Part shown: positions 37,692 through 51,373 of the stretch, piece by piece | Layout: each line of letters starts with the position of its first letter | Position numbering within the stretch: position 1 is the stretch's first letter | Assembly (NCBI RefSeq): GCF_000972845.2 | Contig: NC_040019.1 | Coordinates: 8,849,774-8,913,773, forward strand | Origin: Larimichthys crocea | Taxonomy: Eukaryota > Chordata > Actinopteri > Sciaenidae | DNA length: 64,000 bases | Direction: 5' to 3' | Position numbers and translations under genes: made by a program | Notes under the pieces: model-generated | The model's database searches: none | What the model was told of the DNA's origin: nothing | Seen by the model: the letters and a program-made list of their open reading frames with translations, nothing else

Positions 37692-38900
37692 AACCAAATT
37701 CTAATCTAGAAACTGAGAGTGAGTTTGTGTGATGTTACACAATAATCTTAAGGGTCCACTTACTAGCTTTTTCAGCACGTTGAAACAAATCTCACAGCCT
37801 ACACCTGCATAGTTTTGTGCGGTGTTTTGCCGTCTGTTATTCTGGACTTCCTCTTTCCGGTCCGATCGTGTTCTCTGGTTGAAAGCTCCAGAAAAGGCTA
37901 GTAAGTGGACCTTGGGTTAATATTATTTTGTCAAACTACTGTTCCCAAGGTCAAAAAAATAAGTTTCACGCTCAGAACTGTATGTGATGTTTGTGGTACA
38001 GTGCAATACACTGTTGTCTAATCTTTGCTGTATTTTAGTAGGTCCACATACTTACAAATGTCGTATATTGATTATTTTATTTCGATTGATGAACTCTAAT
38101 ATTCCTCTTGTAGTTCTCTCCCAGAACAGTGTAAAGACAGAAAAGGGACCTTAAAAAGAAACCTGCTGTATGTTACCACAATGTTAGTGGTATGTTTTTG
38201 AAATGCTTTAAAGGAAAACCAGCTCAGCTCAGATTGTTTTACAGCTGGTCCAGTCCTTTTGAAAATAAAACTTCTCCACAGGCGTCAGTACAAGAGTAAT
38301 TGTTTTGGAAATAAGATGCTTCTGCACACATTTATACACTTTACAGTAGCCACAGGGTTAGAGATGTGTGCTACATCAGTGACTTACAGTGAAAACCATT
38401 AATATATTGCTGTATATAGCTTTAACTATACAGTCAGCAGTCTGATCCGTTGAACTGACAAGAATGTATTTATGTAATAATGTTTGTTAGTGCAAATATA
38501 AACCATGTAAACCATGCTGATCTCTTTAAGAATGTTCTAGAGAGTTTGTATATGGTTGTTCACTGTTCTACCTGGAAAACACGTTATTATTATTATGACA
38601 CACACACAGGGGTAAAATGTCATGTTTATGATAGAGGCTACTGTTTGTTGTGGTGACTGGTTGATATACCTGCACAGCAATGTAGTGTTTGCTACTAGGA
38701 AGTTATTGTGACTGTGTGATTTGTGTCTAAATTAAAGAGAAAAGCTAACCCAAACATTTCTTTATGTCTTATTTAGTCTTTATATTTTATTTGAAATGAA
38801 AGGCGGTGTGCAAAAAAAAAGTATTTATAATGTATGTTCACTTAAATACAATGTACAAATACATTATGTGAGGTTTTTTTTTACATAATAAAAACCAGAA
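37692..38900 (+). other. Zinc-finger gene 3' UTR with several poly(A) signals
   Basis: AATAAA occurs at 38264-38269 and again near 38886, and an ATTAAA variant near 38732. More than one mRNA end is possible. No coding sequence was seen. Confidence 0.5.
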
Positions 38901-40210
38901 AAGCATATACAACACAGTATATAGATAAATGTCTGTGCATAATGCAGTGGTTCTCAGCATTTATACCCATTTAGCCTGTTGAACGGCCCTTTAAAGTCTC
39001 CATCAAGTTCATCCAGAATATCAACAACAGCCTCTTAGATACTAGGCAGGACATACAAATAGAGTTTACATGCCCTGGTGGTGACATAATGGCAAAGGGC
39101 AAGACACAGGAAGCTGACAGAGGAAGATTAAAGGAGAGAGTGACCGAGCATTAAGCCACCAGACGAGTAAATCTGGGACTGACTTTTTAATTGCCGGCGA
39201 GTGCTTCATGAAATAAAAGGCTGAAAGACAGATGCACAGCTGGGCTTCTTGCTGTTGAACTAGTATCAGCTGGTTAAATGTTTTGTTATGTTAGCGAAGT
39301 TTTTGTAAGTTTTGGATCATGGGTAATGTAATCATAACAAATACACATGTACAGCTGTTTATATCTACAACAGTGGCATTGCACGCTAAAACTGAGGGCG
39401 CTAAATAACAAAAATACCCGTTTCTATTTAATGTTGCTTTAACCCGTACATGCTGTTCAGGTCAAGGTTGACTCGTTTTGACATTTGACAGCAGTAAAAA
39501 TACCCTACATGTCATTCTTTTAACCTGAAATTTGATGACTTTTCCTGAAGTGTGTTCCCGCATGGACAAGCACCTGCTGCTCTTTGAAGGCTCAGGTGGG
39601 AACCAGCATATAGGAGTGGTCATATATGAAGAACAAAGGTCATACAGAGACACAGACACTTGCACCTCCACCTGCAACAACATATTTTTGGTGGAGGATG
39701 TGTCAGTAAGTAAGGACAGTGTCTAATGGTTGCAATGGCTATACGTGGTTATATTATAACAGTTCCAGAATGTTCTTTTCACTATCAATGAAATATAAAA
39801 TATAGAAAATACACTATCATGCTATCTAAATCATAAATTAAGGATTAATAATGAATGTATTAATGTCAGATAGGCTATTTATATATACTAAAGAAATAGA
39901 TCTGGAGTTCAAAATTAGATATAGACATTTTTCTTGGACCGGGTCAAAATTTACCATATTGTGAAGGCATTGAATACGAACAGTTTGTAAGAGTTAAAAT
40001 GTTTTAAGCTGCTCAAACAAAATGTTGTTTTCATTATCGATTCATCTGTTTATTATCTTTATAATAATTAAATATTGTCTAGTTTAAAGTCCAAAAAACA
40101 AATAGATTAAGTTTTGTATCATATGAAACAAGAAAAACAGGAAAAGAGCAATTATTTAATTATAATTTATTATTTTTTGGCCTGAGATTAATCCATTACC
40201 AAAATTGTGG
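38900..40210. other. Non-coding stretch between zinc-finger gene and GPCR
   Basis: AT-rich sequence; no exon or complete transposon recognised. A CAGTGGTTCT word at about 38946 resembles a hAT end but no partner end was found. Confidence 0.5.
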
Positions 40211-40216
40211 ATAATT

Positions 40217-40600
40217 AAAGGTGCAGTGTGTAAGATTGGGGGGACTTTATTCCCAGAATAAGGCATACATGAAATATAATATTCATAACAATGTTTTCAT
40301 GCATGTATAATCCCCTGACAATAAGAATCTTTTAGTTTTTGTTATTTAAAAATTCTCCTTTTAATATCTACAGTGGGAGCGGCTCCCCTTTCATGGAGGC
40401 CGCCATGTTGAAACGCTGTGTTTCTACAGTAGCCCAGAACAGACAAACTAAATACTGACTCCAGACAGAGCCTTTAAAGTGTGGTTTCTCCGTTAGAGGA
40501 GAAGATGAATACCACTCTGTTTCTCATTGAGCTTTATAGGGGCTGGGAGGACGATGTTGTTACCATTTCACAGAGCCAGGCTAGCTGTTTCCCTCTGTTT
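40217..40600 (+). repeat. Common percomorph interspersed repeat (GGTGCAGTGTGTAAGATT...)
   Basis: The order aggtgcagtgtgtaagatt, aaatataatattcataa-atgttttcat, gtataatc-cctga-a-taagaatc, tatctaca-tgggagcgg, catggaggccgccatgtt, tttctacagtagcccagaac is a familiar high-copy repeat of percomorph fish. It ends close to the 3' end of the GPCR gene. The transposon class was not determined. Confidence 0.6.
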
Positions 40601-40739
40601 CCACTCTTTGTGCTAAGCTAAGCTAAACTGACAAACTGATAAATCTATTATTTGCAATCATCCTTACCTCAGGTTGGGAACTACTGCACAAAATATCTTT
40701 TAATAATCAACATTTTTTAACATAACATTAAGAACAGAA

Positions 40740-40793
40740 TTTATTCTCCTATATTTCACAACAACAGTACATTCACGTGAAAACATGCACCTC
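40740..40793 (-). other. GPCR 3' UTR and poly(A) signal
   Basis: A minus-strand AATAAA at 40740-40745 lies about 50 bases beyond the GPCR stop codon, implying a very short 3' UTR. Confidence 0.5.
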
Positions 40794-41681
40794 TTATTGG
40801 AGTTGGGTCGCACTGCTCTGGCAGCAGTTGAGGCTCCTTGGCAGTTTCTCCTTGGATAGATAGAGCACCGGCTGAATGCTGCTGCTGAAGTCCATCAAGC
40901 CAAATGCGACATAGTGAATGTAGCAGGTAAACACAGAAGGAGAAAAGTAGTGCTGAAAGGGGAACAGAGCAACAGGTGGGAAGTAGTTGAACACTATGAT
41001 GGCCAGGATGATGAGCACCATCTTGAAGGCTCTCTTCTTAACAGGATGCATCTCATCTCTGCCAGGCCCGGACTGCCTCAGCGCCCACAGGATTGCGATG
41101 TTGCAGAACACCATGAAGGCGAATGAGGCGAGGATCATCGCCGTGAAGACCTTCTCGAAGTTGTAAATGTTGCCTACACATTTAGCAGCGGCGTAGGCCA
41201 GAATGATCAGCCAGACTACAAAGGCCAGGACTGCTCTGTGTTGACGGTCCTTGAGATTGGTGAAGGTGATGGGGTGGAACACAGCCACGTAGCGGTCCAG
41301 ACAGATGCAGGAGAGGAAGAGAGGTGAGGTGTCTTTCATGCCGTAGAAGAAACGCAGGACGTACCAGGTGCTGCTGGTTGTAATGAAGACTATGTTGGCA
41401 AGCTCGAGCGGAGGGATGAGACAAAAGAGTACGTCTAGAACAGCCAGATGAACGATGAAGATATCTGAGGTGGAGGAGTCACCCTTGTTCCTATGGATGA
41501 GCCACAAAACCATGAGGTTGGCTGGGATGCCCATAAACATGTTAATGAACTGCAGGCACAAGTACCAAATGAGAACTTCAGGCATGTCTTTGCAATGTTC
41601 GTACACCGTCTTGTCCCCAGTGTAGTTGAGTGGTCTATGAGAGACGAAGAGCACGGAGGAGTTCGTGTACAAAACCTCCAT
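40794..41681 (-). CDS. Class A (rhodopsin-type) GPCR, P2Y-like group, orphan
   Basis: A single coding exon encodes 295 residues with seven hydrophobic segments. TM1 has GIPANLMVLWLI (Asn1.50), TM2 HLAVLD (LAxxD), TM3 ends CLDRYVAVFHP (DRY), TM6 has FNYFPPV and TM7 ends IQPVLY. The extracellular N-terminus has a glycosylation motif (NSS). The DRYVAVxHP run and a TM7 in place of NPxxY place it near the delta group (P2Y, lipid and nucleotide receptors). The ligand is unknown and I do not assign an orthologue. Two core positions are unusual: Thr where TM3 normally has the disulfide Cys, and Gln where TM7 has Asn/Asp. The start has A at -3 and G at +4. An acceptor (gtttatctcacag) ends at 41734 just upstream, so a 5' UTR intron is likely; candidate donors lie near 43497 and 43918. 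Confidence 0.85.
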   Translation of the reverse strand: MEVLYTNSSVLFVSHRPLNYTGDKTVYEHCKDMPEVLIWYLCLQFINMFMGIPANLMVLWLIHRNKGDSSTSDIFIVHLAVLDVLFCLIPPLELANIVFITTSSTWYVLRFFYGMKDTSPLFLSCICLDRYVAVFHPITFTNLKDRQHRAVLAFVVWLIILAYAAAKCVGNIYNFEKVFTAMILASFAFMVFCNIAILWALRQSGPGRDEMHPVKKRAFKMVLIILAIIVFNYFPPVALFPFQHYFSPSVFTCYIHYVAFGLMDFSSSIQPVLYLSKEKLPRSLNCCQSSATQLQ

Positions 41682-41733
41682 GATGACTAGATCAGACAGT
41701 GAGGTCTTCAGAGGACATCAGAGGAACAAGGAC

Positions 41734-44700
41734 CTGTGAGATAAACAGAAGAGTTCACGCAGAAGTTAACTACGAGAGGACGATTAAGGATAATGTACGA
41801 TGACACATAATCAAACATAGAAATGTGGGTGTTGTTGAGGGTTTACTGATGTACTTGTTTTGAAATTGTCCCCGTCTAAACATTCATGTGTTCATCTCTT
41901 AATATAAAAAAATTGAGATGAATTTGCTAGACTCATCAATCACATCACACTGTTATCTTACAAATTATACTTCCTCTAAAGGTCCTATGTGAAAAAAACA
42001 TAAACTTGTCTTCTACAGCCACATAACATTTGATAACAAGACAACAGGAAGTATAAAATTCGATATGAGAGAGAAAGGTATAAAGTTAAACAGCGGTCTA
42101 ATCTTTAAGCATTAGTGAGTTTAAACATTTCAATATAACAAGTTATACTTAATAATAAAATAAATTATTCAACTGATAACAGAAAACACAAATCACTAAG
42201 ATAAGCTGAATTTCAGAGGGTTATAAGATGATTAAAGGGATAAAATAGTGGATACATTCACCACTGATGGCCTTTAAAAGTTTCACACGGAGACATTGCT
42301 TCATTTTATTGGATCACAAGCCAAAAAGGTTGGGATCAATAGTCTAATGCACTACTGTACCCCGTGAGTTGATGTGAAGTTGACAGAACTTTGTTTGTAT
42401 TGTATCTTTGAACAGTCTTTTGGCCTGCTTATATGTTTGCAACATGTCTATGAGATGTAGCCTATCTCTATTAATGTATTGACTGTCATATTGATATTTG
42501 ACTCTCATTTGTAAGTTATGATAATATCATAATATAACTACTTCTTCTTCTTCTGATGAAATATTGCATGAAAGCACAAGGCATTGAATATAATCACATA
42601 CACTACTGATAAGGAAGTACTGCATCACAAATATGAGCTTTGCATGATTATCTGCAGTTAGTACAACAGAAGTTTGAGTCACGCGCTAACTGGAAGTGAG
42701 ATGTGACTTGATAAACTTTGTCTTCACACCACACTGCTGTTTTGGAACAAAAAAAAGTAGTTCTCCTAAATACCTTCTCTGGAAAAAAACATCTTTGATA
42801 ATACCATGAACGACAGTAAAACATAAAAACGTCTGAAGCATTATATATATACCAGGGGCCTGGTGAGTAGGGTTAACTCAAGTAAACTCCACCTCTAAAA
42901 TAAGTTTATTCACCTACTGTATCAATAAGTGATTGGTTGGTGAATGATTAATCATCCCAATCAAACAGATAAACATCCAAAAAACAATTAACAACAGGTG
43001 CAGAGTGTTACGACCAGGAAAAGGGGTATGAGGAAGTAACATAAAATACACAAAGCTTTTGTTGTTTATCTCCATAAATGTATGAATATTGGTGTGTTTC
43101 CCAATTTTTCAAACATTGTGACCTGATGAAGATCCAAGTCGGATCACAAAGTCGTCATTATTAAACCTTTGTGGCACAGAGAAGGCGTTACATTTTTCTG
43201 TTGATGCTGTTCTCCGATAGCTAATATGACCTCCACTTCTCAGATGTGCGTATAAGTACTCTCCTGCTGCTTGGAAACAAGACTTTACCAATACACCTCT
43301 GGTATTAACCTATATTTCTGTCTGCATACAACAGCTTTATTTTCTGTCAGTTGTAATATTAAGGTGTAACATATAACAGTATAATGAGTCATTTTGTAAC
43401 ACATATTTTACAATTAGTTGGAAAAACTAAAGTGGCAAATGTAAAATGTACATTCTTTTTTCTGCAGTTTTGATGTTAAGTGAAGCCTCTTACCTTTAAT
43501 CAGCACTTCTAATCACGTCTAATCAAACTGTTCCCCTCGGCCCTTATCCGTCTCTGTATCACTGTCACACTGACTTAAACAACTCCTCAGCCTTCAGCCT
43601 CAGTACTTCCTCTCTATACATATAAGCGTCGCCCACATAGTGATGACCACAATGCCGAATGTGGCTTTATGTAAAGTCAGAAGTGTTTGCATGTGATCTT
43701 AAATGTTTCCACCGTGTCAACAAGAAGTTCATTCTCCTATCTCTGTATCTAAGGGTAACATGTAAATGTGCAACACGACTATAAAGAGGCTCCCCTAACA
43801 ATGTCAAGTGCTAGAATATTGCTCCTGTAAAAGACACGGCTACTCTACCGAGAGATTAATGCAAAATTGCAGTTCAATTTAGAGGTCAGAAGTTGTTTTA
43901 TATCAAAATGACACTCACCTGCTCAACAGGATACTACAGCACCTTCCGTAAAGTGACTGATGTCCCCGCTCTCCACCTTATCCCTGTGACTCCTGTGTAC
44001 ATCTGTCTCAGTGTGAGCAAATACAAGAGCCCTCACCTCAAAATGAATGGAAAACATCTTTTGGAAAATGATCCAACACTTCAGGGATCCTGCACCAGTC
44101 CAATCATCCAATCACAGCATTGAGATGAGGGTGTGGAAGCTGAGGATCTCCCTCTGGATACCACAATGTCTTATTTGGCCCCCTGTACATCCATTGCACC
44201 TTAAACATTACAAATTCAATAATCATAAAAACAGAAATGAAGACGATATTTAGAATAAAATAAAATGTATAAAGTGAAAGGTGAGTCGGTGGGTGTGGGG
44301 GGCTGAAATATAATACAGGTTTGTGTGGAGGACGTGTTGTGGCAAGCCATCATCCATTCACACCGATTGGCAATGATGCAACCAACCGATGGTGCCTGAC
44401 GGAAAATCGGCAGTAAACAACTGATGCAAGAGTTCAGAAAATCACTTCTGATTCAATTCATTGCAACAACGTGTAATATGTTACGTGAGGCTGACATGCT
44501 TCAAGGTGTGATGTCCATCGGCGGGTTTGTGCAGCATCCAACATGCAGAACAGGGAGTATCTGTATCTCCACCTCACACCACGATTCACTGTTAGAATGT
44601 GGATTTAACTGTGTTTTTGACTGACCTATCAGGTGACCTTTTACACCAATCACTGTCATAATGCAGGCCTTCTATAATCCATAACTGTCTTTCATTATGC

Positions 44701-47670
44701 ACTGCAGGTTATGTTCTATCTGTGGTGTTACAGTGTGTCATTCCCAGTGTGTTTGAACAGCTTGACTCTGTTGAAACTCGACTCAGGTTTGTTTACCTTT
44801 GTTTGTATTGGTGTCAGGTTCAGGGGAGCCGAGTCTTCCCTCCTATAAGGTAGAAGATTCTCACAGGTTTGTTACATTCTACATTAGAGTGGAAACACAT
44901 ACGGCAACACACCGCTGCTTTTGTCCACACGGGCCCATTCCAGATTTCAATTTCACATCACTGAGGATGTTTCAAATATTCATGGTATTTTCAGATTAGT
45001 ATCTAAGTCTTGTTAGTTCATATTCCTGTATAAAGCACCATTCTACTTTGCACAGATCCAAATTGTGGTGGTAAACAAAGTAAATTGTTTTTAGCAGCTA
45101 TTTTGTGAAATTTGGTCAAACCTTATATACATGTATATGCAATGTTTGTAGATGAAGATAGGAGGAAATGATTGTACAATAGTAAATCATTTAGCTCCGT
45201 CATATTGTACACAATATGATAATATATAGAATTTAGCACTTCATATATAACAATATTGTGCTTTACAACCGCATAACATTAGACAACGAGACACCAGGAA
45301 ATGTGTAAATTACTGGCTGTGAGAGAAAATGTATAAATAAAACAAAACAGAGTTCAAATGTATCAGTAAGACTTTAGAATTTCGAGTTATAGAGACAACA
45401 ACTGAAGTTAAATATCTTCTCCAGACACATAAAAAGCTCTGATTTGTATAATGTGTCAATCCATCCATCTTCCACAGCCGAACTGGTGCCAATCCCAGCT
45501 GCCATTAGGCGAGATGTAGGTGTACACGCTAGATAGGTCGAATAATCATGTGCCTCTGATATCATTTTTCCACAAAATGCTTTTAATTACCTTTTTAAAA
45601 TCACTGAAAAGGCCCTAAAAAACATGTTTTTTTAATCAGCCTCTCATGATTGACGGGGGTCCAACGCATAGATCATTTGTACGTTAAATGCTGTATATTT
45701 GGTCACTGAATATTTAAGGTTAAAATGTTTCATAATCTTCACTGGCACTGAAAAAATCCAAAACACAACAATACGTCCTTCTTCACTGTATGCCACTCTC
45801 ATTGTATGTGACCTGGAGGTTGGAAGTTTCCACATCACGTTTGTGTTAAGTTGTATATTTGACCATGATTGGCTTCCAAACCTGTTTATTCATGTCACAA
45901 AATCATCTCATAGATCACAGATCTTAAACTCACTGTATGTGAGCATGTGTAATGTCTTTTTTGAGTGAACAGGGACTTTAAATATATATAATATATAAAT
46001 CAGATGTGAATGCATGTATGCAGCAGAGCTAGAATTATATAGAGTATACAACAGAGGTTTATTTCTGAAAAATCAAGTTGTATGATAAACATATTTATTC
46101 GTGAACATGTAGTTTCTTGAGTTTCCAGCTATCGTTCATAACTGTCCAGTTCTCCAATTATACTCATTAAAAACAGAGCAGAGCTAATCACATCTGAGGG
46201 TGACGTGCAAATGTGGTGCATGAATTACATCAGTTTAGATCATCCTCGCTATCTAGGGAAATTTCCTAATGGCAGGGAATCATAAAGGAAAGTTGAGTTG
46301 TTGTTTTTTTAAAATGAAGGTTTCAGATCTAAAAGGTCAAACTGTATATGAAATCGGAAACATTTCACACGACCATTTATTCACATCGAAATGTGGAAGT
46401 GAACAGGGTGGAGTAAAACCACAAAAATACTACTTTCTTTTTACCGAAATTTACAGAACTGAAGCTTGGCCCTTAACAGGGAATTTACATATAGATAAAT
46501 TAAATATGTATATTTTAGCATAATCTTGAATACAACAACCAGATTTCATGCAGGTACACTTGAGTATCTGCTATCCCTCAATCACACATAGCACACTGCT
46601 TACTGCAGGGCTATTGAGGCCACGCCCCCTACATGCACTGACCAGATAGAAGACTATCGAAGCCACACATTTGAGCCCGACATAAAGTGAAGTAAGTTTT
46701 GATATTTTGGGGTAAATATATTTGATGTATGGTATTAATGTTTAACTTGCAAATACCACATGAAAATGTATTAATACAGTAGATAGCGAGCTGATAGGTT
46801 AGACGCTAAATAAGCTATAGCTTTGGAATATTTCCAAAATTCCCCAGCTTAACTTTGCATAAAAAGTTTCTGGAAATTTTCAGTAATGGAATTGAAAGAG
46901 TGGTGGGGGGGGGCGCAGAATACAAGAGCAAAAAAGGAGGACATGGTTAGGAGAGTATTTATAGCAATTGAGGTGTGCTCAAAACTTAAAAAGCTTCAAC
47001 CTCAACACCTGTATAAAAACCTATAAAAATACCCCGAAAAGTCTTTGAAAGGTCCTAAAACGTACAAATTGAAGTATGAAATAATTTCTGTTATGTGCAT
47101 CTGATGGACTGAGTTGGTTTAAAGGAAACAAAAATAAGAAAATAGTTTCTACCTAAATATAGGTGTTTGAACTAAAGATGATGATGAAGGAATCACAGAG
47201 CAACAGTCAGTGTTTGTGTTTTGTTGTGTTTGTATTTATTATTTTCCTCTGAACTTTGAGTATTCTCAAAAGAAAGCAGAAGGAAAAGAGTTTCACTCAC
47301 ACATAATGTAGTTTGAGCAGCAAGAAACAATACAATCAAGTGGGAAGCAGACATCAACAATATGTTAAGTGTGGTCATCCCAGCAGTACCATACAGATCC
47401 TTTATAAAACTACAACTACCGCCACCCACTAACTAAATATTTCTCTTGTAAACTCGTGGATGGCTAAATGTTTTTTTTTACAGTTTTAGTCTAAAGCCAA
47501 CCTGGTAAAGACACTTACAAGGACAAAATGTTTTTTTTATTTTACATCTGTGCTATCGTTTAATCTCCAAGTTTCAAACAGAAATCTTCAGAAGATAAAT
47601 ACTTATGAGCTGAAAACACGACTACATAACATACAGGGGATGTAGCACTAGATAGCCAAAGTGATTTTTT
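41734..47670. other. Gene-poor region between GPCR and sapcd2
   Basis: AT-rich, no coding exon recognised. Possible upstream non-coding exons of the GPCR may lie near 43.5-43.95 kb. A decayed interspersed repeat lies at 45455-45540. A poly-G run is at about 46904-46913. Confidence 0.5.
45455..45540 (+). repeat. Decayed copy of the CATCCATC... interspersed repeat
   Basis: The text tcaatccatccatcttccac, gtgccaatcccagctgccattaggcgaga, taggtgtacacgctagataggtcg matches the consensus order of the repeat at 35365-35525 but is shorter and more diverged. Confidence 0.6.
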
Positions 47671-48159
47671 CTTTATTTTTTTTCTGACCTGACATCAGAA
47701 GATCTCCCAACCTAGGAGCTTCAGCTCCGTCACATTCACCGTCTACCATGTTCGTCTTCCTCCTTCTGTTCTACATGCAATCTTCTCTCCTCGTCTTTGT
47801 CTCTGCCTCTAACATCTCGATGGCTTGAAGGCTGTCCTCCCATCTCTTTTTTTTCAATCTTAAAAAAAAAAAAACATCTCATGAAAGGTCTTAACATTAA
47901 ACATGCTACTAGAATATAAAAACTGCTCTGTTCAGTAATTCCTTTCTCTCTGTGTTTGATATATAAACACTCTAAAACCCAGAAAACCAAATATCAGGTA
48001 AACATTAGGAAGGAAGTAAATGCTGAAAGACACATGCAAAGTGTCTTAACTTATTATTTAGGTCTTATTTAAAAGATTTAAACAAAAATGGAGTTGATAG
48101 GTAACAGATGCACAGCAAGCAGATGCTGATTTGTTTTCATATTCAACTGTAAGAGTATG

Positions 48160-48675
48160 GCATTTTATTCCAATAGAAACCAACCCCCTTGTTGCCTTTG
48201 TTTGGACCACTAAGATCATGTTTTTTTCCCCCATTGCTTGTGCAGTTGAGCAGCAGAAGTAAAAAGCAGAAGCCTCTTGGGTAGTGGTGGTGGAGATCTT
48301 GCAGATGCTGTGATGGGAGTGATGGGATCTCACGAGACCCAACTGTTTTCTGTCCTGCCAGTCTTTTCAGTTTGAGCGTTCATGCAGGAAATGTGAAGGC
48401 AAAAAACAAAACAAAACTATAGCCATAACAGCTATTCCTCCTCTGGAGTGTTCACATCTAGGTAGTGCATGTTTGGTTTTGGGGTGGAGTGGTCACATTG
48501 CTGCTGCAGCTGAGGGTGTCGCTGTGTCATGGCTAAAGGTGCATCACTGCTACAGGTGTGGGTAAACAACAGACCGGTTCAGTCTTCTAAAAGTTTTTTA
48601 GCTCCAGGCCAGTGTCATGATGACTCGTGGCTGAAACGTGGTGATGTTACGGTGCTGCATGGAGTGTAATTAGTC
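48160..48675 (-). other. sapcd2: sapcd2 3' UTR
   Basis: Minus-strand sequence after the stop codon at 48676-48678. The nearest clear AATAAA is at 48164-48169, with another at 47672-47677, so the UTR is 0.5-1.0 kb long. Confidence 0.5.
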
Positions 48676-51235
48676 TCAGATGAAGGTGGAATCCATGGTG
48701 CTGGTGTCTTGCGCGCTGCGGGCTCGAGCTTCAAAAAGCTGTTTTATCAAGGCAGACTTCTCCTGCTCCAGCTGGGCGATCCGCTCGCTCCTCTCTGTCA
48801 CCTCCTGAATGAAGAAGAAGAAGAAAAATAAATGAAGTGGGTGATACTCAAGAACAAAAACAACAGCACTGACTGTTAAGTATTAGCGACTTGTATGTAT
48901 TGGCAGCATGTTAAACCTGTGTGAGAAGTCGGTTCTGGTCCTTCAGTCTCTGGATGGCTTGTGGAGGAGCTGGACCGGGAGGCTGGGCGTTAGCCGAGAG
49001 CGCAGCTGTCTGAGCAGTGCTAGAAGGAAATGACTGCTGGAAGACAAAGAGGGACCAGTGTTAAATGAAAAATCCCCCTTTGATATAATTCAACATCACA
49101 TCATAATTTACTTGTCTAATATACCCAGCTTCTCATATCCTGCTTGGTGTATTTCACAATATTGTGGGGGTGAATATTTGTAGCATTCATCTGTGGGCGT
49201 TTGATTTAGAGCTAAGTGATGTCATTTCGTTTCACAACATGTCTGAGGTCATACTTTGGCACAGCAGTGTTTTGAGCTAAATGCTCAAAATAGTACAACT
49301 GTGTGACTGACCAACTGACTCTGCCATCTCCATACCAACAGCATGCCTATGAACCACCACGTGTAAAATAATCCTAGCTAATTATATTGGGTTAGATCAG
49401 AAATTACTACGCTTCTTGGCAATAAATCATGGAAGTATGCAAATATAATTTTATAATTAAATTCATATTTGCATTATATTTAGACTGGCTTTACATAGTG
49501 ACCTCAATTCATGTGTCTCACTAAGAACACAAAACAGAAAAATGCAAAAAGTCACTGGGTCAGTCACTCACCATCCCAGTGCAGGAAATAAGGTCATTAA
49601 GGCAGCGGTTGACTTCTTGCAATTTGGGTATTAGAACATTCATGCGACTCTGATTAGCTTCTGTGAAGAAATCCTGAGAGGGAAGAGCACAAAAAGACGG
49701 TAAAAAGGAGAATGAAATTCAAGAAAGTGTTGAAAAATGTCACGACAAGGAGGAAGTTAACAAACAAAAAGGACATGCCGTGAAAGGAGGTTAACTTAAG
49801 TCAGACAAAACAGCAAGAACTGAAGGCACTTTAAAGACCATGGACAGAAAACGGAAAGAGAAGAGCCCAAACAACTCTATACACGTTAAAATAGTTTTTC
49901 CCTGACATGACATGAACTTGTGTTTTTCTCTTTTTGTTTTCTGGTTATTATTAGTGATTAATATCAATGAATACTTTGAGGAACAATTTAATTATTTTCT
50001 CAACACTTGAGAATTTATTCTACTGCAACTGCCAGAAACAAACACATGACAGATTACTGAGCATTACTGTGGAGACTGTCTCTTCTTCTACCACGGGTAT
50101 TTTACCATGTTTGAGTGCTGAACATTACAGCCCGTGTAAAGGCAAATCCAAGAATCCTTTCAAAATATATTGGATATGTCGGAAAATATTTGCTAAAAAC
50201 ATGCAAAAAGACTAAACACTATATTACTGAAATGTGGAGTTAGAGGTTAAAACTGTTCAGGTTTTTTTGGGCTCGATGACACACTGAGGCCACCTTGAGC
50301 ATAATCCGGTAACGACACACACAAACCGATGTTCAGATAAAACTATAAAATCTCTCCCCACAGATTTAGATTTCATAGATGTTTGTGTTGTTTATGTTCT
50401 AATCGTTTTTCTTGTTTCATATGGGAAGCTATAAATCTGTGTTGTGTGTTGAAGTTATTCTCTCATGATGACATATTTAGCTAGTTATCCATAAATTTAA
50501 AAAGTACATCACCAAACAACGAAATACAACGTGTACAAAGTTGCATCTCCAGTTTTAGACCAGTGTTTGAACTGACCGTGCAGTGGGAGCTCTGTCCGAC
50601 CTGCCGCTGTCTCTCTGTGACATTGTGGATTTGGCCCTGGTACCAGTCTCGGGCCCGCTCCACCACTTCCAGGCCCGCCAGCAGCGAGTCCTTCTCCTGC
50701 TCCAGCTCTTTCATTTGCTTCAACTGTGTGAGATGAAAGTTACGAAAAGGAGGGTGTGTTGTTGGAGGGTGAAAAAAGAGGGGGAGACAGAAGAGGGGTG
50801 AAATGGCGAGAGAGGACAAATGTGATCAGAAAGACAAAAACCCGACTGAAGTCACTTTCTGCACAGACCTCACATAAAGATCTCCTGGGAAGAAAACATG
50901 TCACTTTCATATTTCCCATGCCATCACTAAAAGAACTCTTATATCGCTGCCAAGATTAAATCTAATGATTGATTTTGGGCAGCCGGCCGCCTGCGTGGTA
51001 GACAAACTCCCATCTTTCACGAGGGCATCTGCAGCAAACTCTTTTGTGCTGGCACAGACAATGGCGCCATACCAATTGTGCCGGACTCTCTCTCCCATCC
51101 TGAACAATGTTTAGAGGAGCAATCAGCCCAGTGTCATGGCAACCGCACAGCAACCTAAGAATGGGGTAAACAGCACTTCAACTATGGCCGCCCCAGTGTG
51201 TCTATGTGTGTGTGTGTGTGAAAGAGAAAAATAGA

Positions 51236-51286
<51 letters not shown>

Positions 51287-51312
51287 TATGTGTGTGTGTG
51301 AAAGAGAAAAAT

Positions 51313-51373
<61 letters not shown>

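Noticed and set aside
38946..38965. CAGTGGTTCT hAT-like end
   Set aside because: No matching opposite end or 8-base duplication was found.
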